Source: Achromobacter spanius (GTDB lineage Bacteria; Pseudomonadota; Gammaproteobacteria; Burkholderiales; Burkholderiaceae_B). Taken from it: DNA of 64,000 nucleotides. The position numbers and the translations under genes are program-made. The notes under the pieces were generated by a model. It had not been told where the DNA came from, made no database searches, and saw only the letters and a program-made list of their open reading frames with translations. Location of the stretch: contig NZ_CP121261.1 of the NCBI RefSeq assembly GCF_029637605.1, positions 868,001-932,000 of the forward strand. Reading direction: 5' to 3'. Below are positions 62,494 to 64,000 of this stretch, one piece after another. How positions within the stretch are numbered: position 1 is the stretch's first letter; each line of letters begins with the position of its first letter.

Positions 62494-63777
62494 CTAAGAC
62501 TCGGTCCGCGCTGCTGCTTCCACGCGGATGACCGGCGCCGCCGTCTTGGCGGCGTCGGCGCGCGGGCGAATCATTAGCGGAAAGAAGCGCCACAGGTACA
62601 AGCCCAGCGCCAGCACCCAGGCGAGCGTGGCGGCATGCAGCAAGCCGATGGAGGCGGCGGTCGGCAACAAGGCGGCCAGCCGCAGCAGCGCCGCCAGAGT
62701 CATCAGCACAAAACTGGCGACCATGGCGCGGTCGGTCCGCAACGGCCGCCCCAGGTGGCCCAGCGCGGTGCGCGTCACCATGCCCAGGATCAGCACCGAA
62801 AAGCCGGCTACCCCGATGACGTGGGAGGGCCAGGCGGGCCGGATCGCGATTCCCATCCAGGGACTGTCCAGCGGATTAGCCAAAGGGCTAGCCAAATACC
62901 CCGCACCCACCAGCAGGCCGACGCCCAAGCCGAAATATCCCGCATACAGCACCCACAGCAGCGGCACGCGCCGCACGGCCCAAGGTTTCCACGACACCCA
63001 TTGCACCAGCGCGATCAACCCGGTTGCCGCCAGCGCCGCTGCGGCCAAACTCGGCTGGCCGGCCAGCAAGCAGGCGATCGCGGCCAGGCCGGTTGCCAGT
63101 TGCCAATGGCCGCTGCGCGTGTGCGCGGGAATCTTCAGGCCAACCACGGCGCGCTGCGCGAAAAACGGCAGCACGCGGCGGGCGATCAAGAGCGTCAGCA
63201 CCGCCATGCACAGCAGGCCCGCATTGAAGTAACGCATCAGCGCCACGTAATCGCCTTGAACGGCAGCCCATAAATACAGCGCATGGGTGGCGGCCAGCCC
63301 CAGCAGCAGTACCGGTACGCCCGCATTGCGCCGGTTGCGGCTCAGCCAGACGACGCGCGCCAAGGCGGCGGCGCCCCACACGAAAAAGCCCGTGTCCGCC
63401 AGGCCGGCGATCAAGAACGCGGGTTGGCCCGGCACCAGATACGCCACGCGCGCCACCAGCCAAAGCAGACAAAGCATGGCCAAGGCGTTGCCGCGCAGCG
63501 GATTCTTGCCGGTCCAGTTGGCGCCGGCAGTCAGCAGAAAGCCCACCGCAATGGTGGCCACAAAGCCCCACAGCATTTCGTGCGCATGCCAGAACACGCC
63601 GCCCAACACGCCGGTGATGCGCGCGGGGGCGTGCACCCATAGCCATACGGACGCCAGCGCCCAGAAGCAGCCCGCCAGGTACAGCGGCCTGAATCCCATT
63701 TCAGTGAAGGCGCGCCATTGCGGGCGAGGGCGGCGTGGGGCCGGGGGGGATGGGGCGATGGTTGGCAGTGGAGGCAT
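62494..63777 (-). CDS. nnrS: NnrS-family membrane protein (nitric-oxide stress)
   Basis: 427 residues with about 12 hydrophobic helices. NnrS features: FTEMGFRPLYLAGCFWALASVWLW at the N-terminus, WHAHEMLWGFVATIAVGFLLTAGANWTG, LIARRVLPFFAQRAV and SHVIGVAGFSVLILGMVTRTALGHLGRPL. The conserved His residues may hold haem and copper. The family protects against nitric-oxide damage and is commonly repressed by NsrR. An NsrR-like palindrome lies 31 bp upstream of the start. Confidence 0.92.
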   Translation of the reverse strand: MPPLPTIAPSPPAPRRPRPQWRAFTEMGFRPLYLAGCFWALASVWLWVHAPARITGVLGGVFWHAHEMLWGFVATIAVGFLLTAGANWTGKNPLRGNALAMLCLLWLVARVAYLVPGQPAFLIAGLADTGFFVWGAAALARVVWLSRNRRNAGVPVLLLGLAATHALYLWAAVQGDYVALMRYFNAGLLCMAVLTLLIARRVLPFFAQRAVVGLKIPAHTRSGHWQLATGLAAIACLLAGQPSLAAAALAATGLIALVQWVSWKPWAVRRVPLLWVLYAGYFGLGVGLLVGAGYLASPLANPLDSPWMGIAIRPAWPSHVIGVAGFSVLILGMVTRTALGHLGRPLRTDRAMVASFVLMTLAALLRLAALLPTAASIGLLHAATLAWVLALGLYLWRFFPLMIRPRADAAKTAAPVIRVEAAARTES

Positions 63778-63807
63778 GGCGGCGTTGATCGCTCTAATGA
63801 TAACTTT

Positions 63808-63830
63808 AAGATGTATTGAGAATGCATATT
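63808..63830. promoter_or_regulatory. NsrR-type operator upstream of nnrS
   Basis: An 11-1-11 palindrome: AAGATGTATTG, A, GAATGCATATT. This is close to the NsrR consensus halves AAGATGCATTT and AAATGCATCTT. It is 31-53 bp upstream of nnrS, where a repressor would block transcription on nitric-oxide-free growth. Confidence 0.75.
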
Positions 63831-64000
63831 AAACCTGACCTGGGCGGACGACCAAGCTCCACGCTTGATCCAGCGCAAATGCATGGCAGTCCTGTCCTGG
63901 ATGCCCCCGGAGCCGCCTCCCGAAAGCGGGCAAATGCCCAGAACGCCGAGTCTTTGCTGGCATACTCGCCGCGGTCGGACGCGCGTTTGCCCGATGCGCT
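63822..64000 (+). CDS. possible partial gene leaving the window
   Basis: A frame opens at ATG 63822 and stays open to the window edge (about 59 codons; MHIKPDLGGRPSSTLDPAQ start). Its composition is rich in Ala, Pro, Ser and Asp, with no recognisable motif, and the ATG falls inside the NsrR-like site. An internal ATG at 63879 is an alternative. It is the only candidate for a divergent neighbour of nnrS, but in this GC-rich DNA chance open frames of this size are common. Confidence 0.25.
   Translation, partial: MHIKPDLGGRPSSTLDPAQMHGSPVLDAPGAASRKRANAQNAESLLAYSPRSDARLPDA

Overview
The window looks like a chromosomal segment of a betaproteobacterium of the Alcaligenaceae, most likely Achromobacter or a close Bordetella relative. 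This is inferred from the high G+C content, the five Bug/TctC-type solute receptors, the many LysR regulators next to small catabolic operons, and an ESPR-bearing giant autotransporter. It was read by eye only; no database search was run. I saw no rRNA, tRNA, CRISPR array, phage or complete insertion sequence.

Layout. 1-1.4 kb: a FecI/FecR iron-signalling pair, with FecR cut by the window edge. 1.6-6.4 kb: an archaic (Csu-type) chaperone-usher pilus operon and a small convergent secreted protein. 6.6-24.5 kb: LysR-controlled catabolic modules (amidase + MFS; enolase-superfamily enzyme + Bug; CoA-transferase + crotonase + Bug; SDR + Bug), a lone Bug gene and a divergent LytTR/LytS two-component pair. 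Several of the intergenic regions carry clear inverted repeats that look like operators. 24.6-31.9 kb: a 2435-residue autotransporter with three roughly 525-residue passenger repeats.

32.0-38.9 kb is the most interesting part. An operon encodes a cytochrome b561-type membrane protein, a Tat-exported molybdopterin oxidoreductase (YedY/MsrP type), a methionine-rich MXKDX repeat protein, and exported MsrB and MsrA. An OmpR/HK two-component system is divergently transcribed from it. The set resembles the methionine-rich-peptide oxidant-scavenging system known from Azospira (MrpX/YedY1/YedZ1) merged with an HprRS/MsrPQ-like layout. Immediately downstream is a tandem array: a 372-bp unit made of a GTAGGATGGGT-bounded palindromic repeat plus the last ~150 bp of msrA. 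Three truncated msrA ends therefore precede the intact gene. A related repeat pair lies at 21.1-21.4 kb.

39-45 kb: a nitronate monooxygenase-like gene, then a mevalonate-type catabolic operon (HMG-CoA reductase of the Pseudomonas mevalonii type, a small membrane protein, a TctA-like permease) divergent from a MocR regulator with a textbook operator. 45-50.4 kb: a DUF3325/PepSY iron-associated pair with a Fur-like site, then a ferritin-like protein and a large-subunit catalase ending in a strong terminator. 50.5-54 kb: an M20 peptidase + Bug operon and its LysR. 53.9-61.3 kb: an mdtABC-type RND efflux operon with a Fur-like site upstream. 61.5-64 kb: an acidic coiled-coil protein of unknown function and NnrS with an NsrR-like operator.
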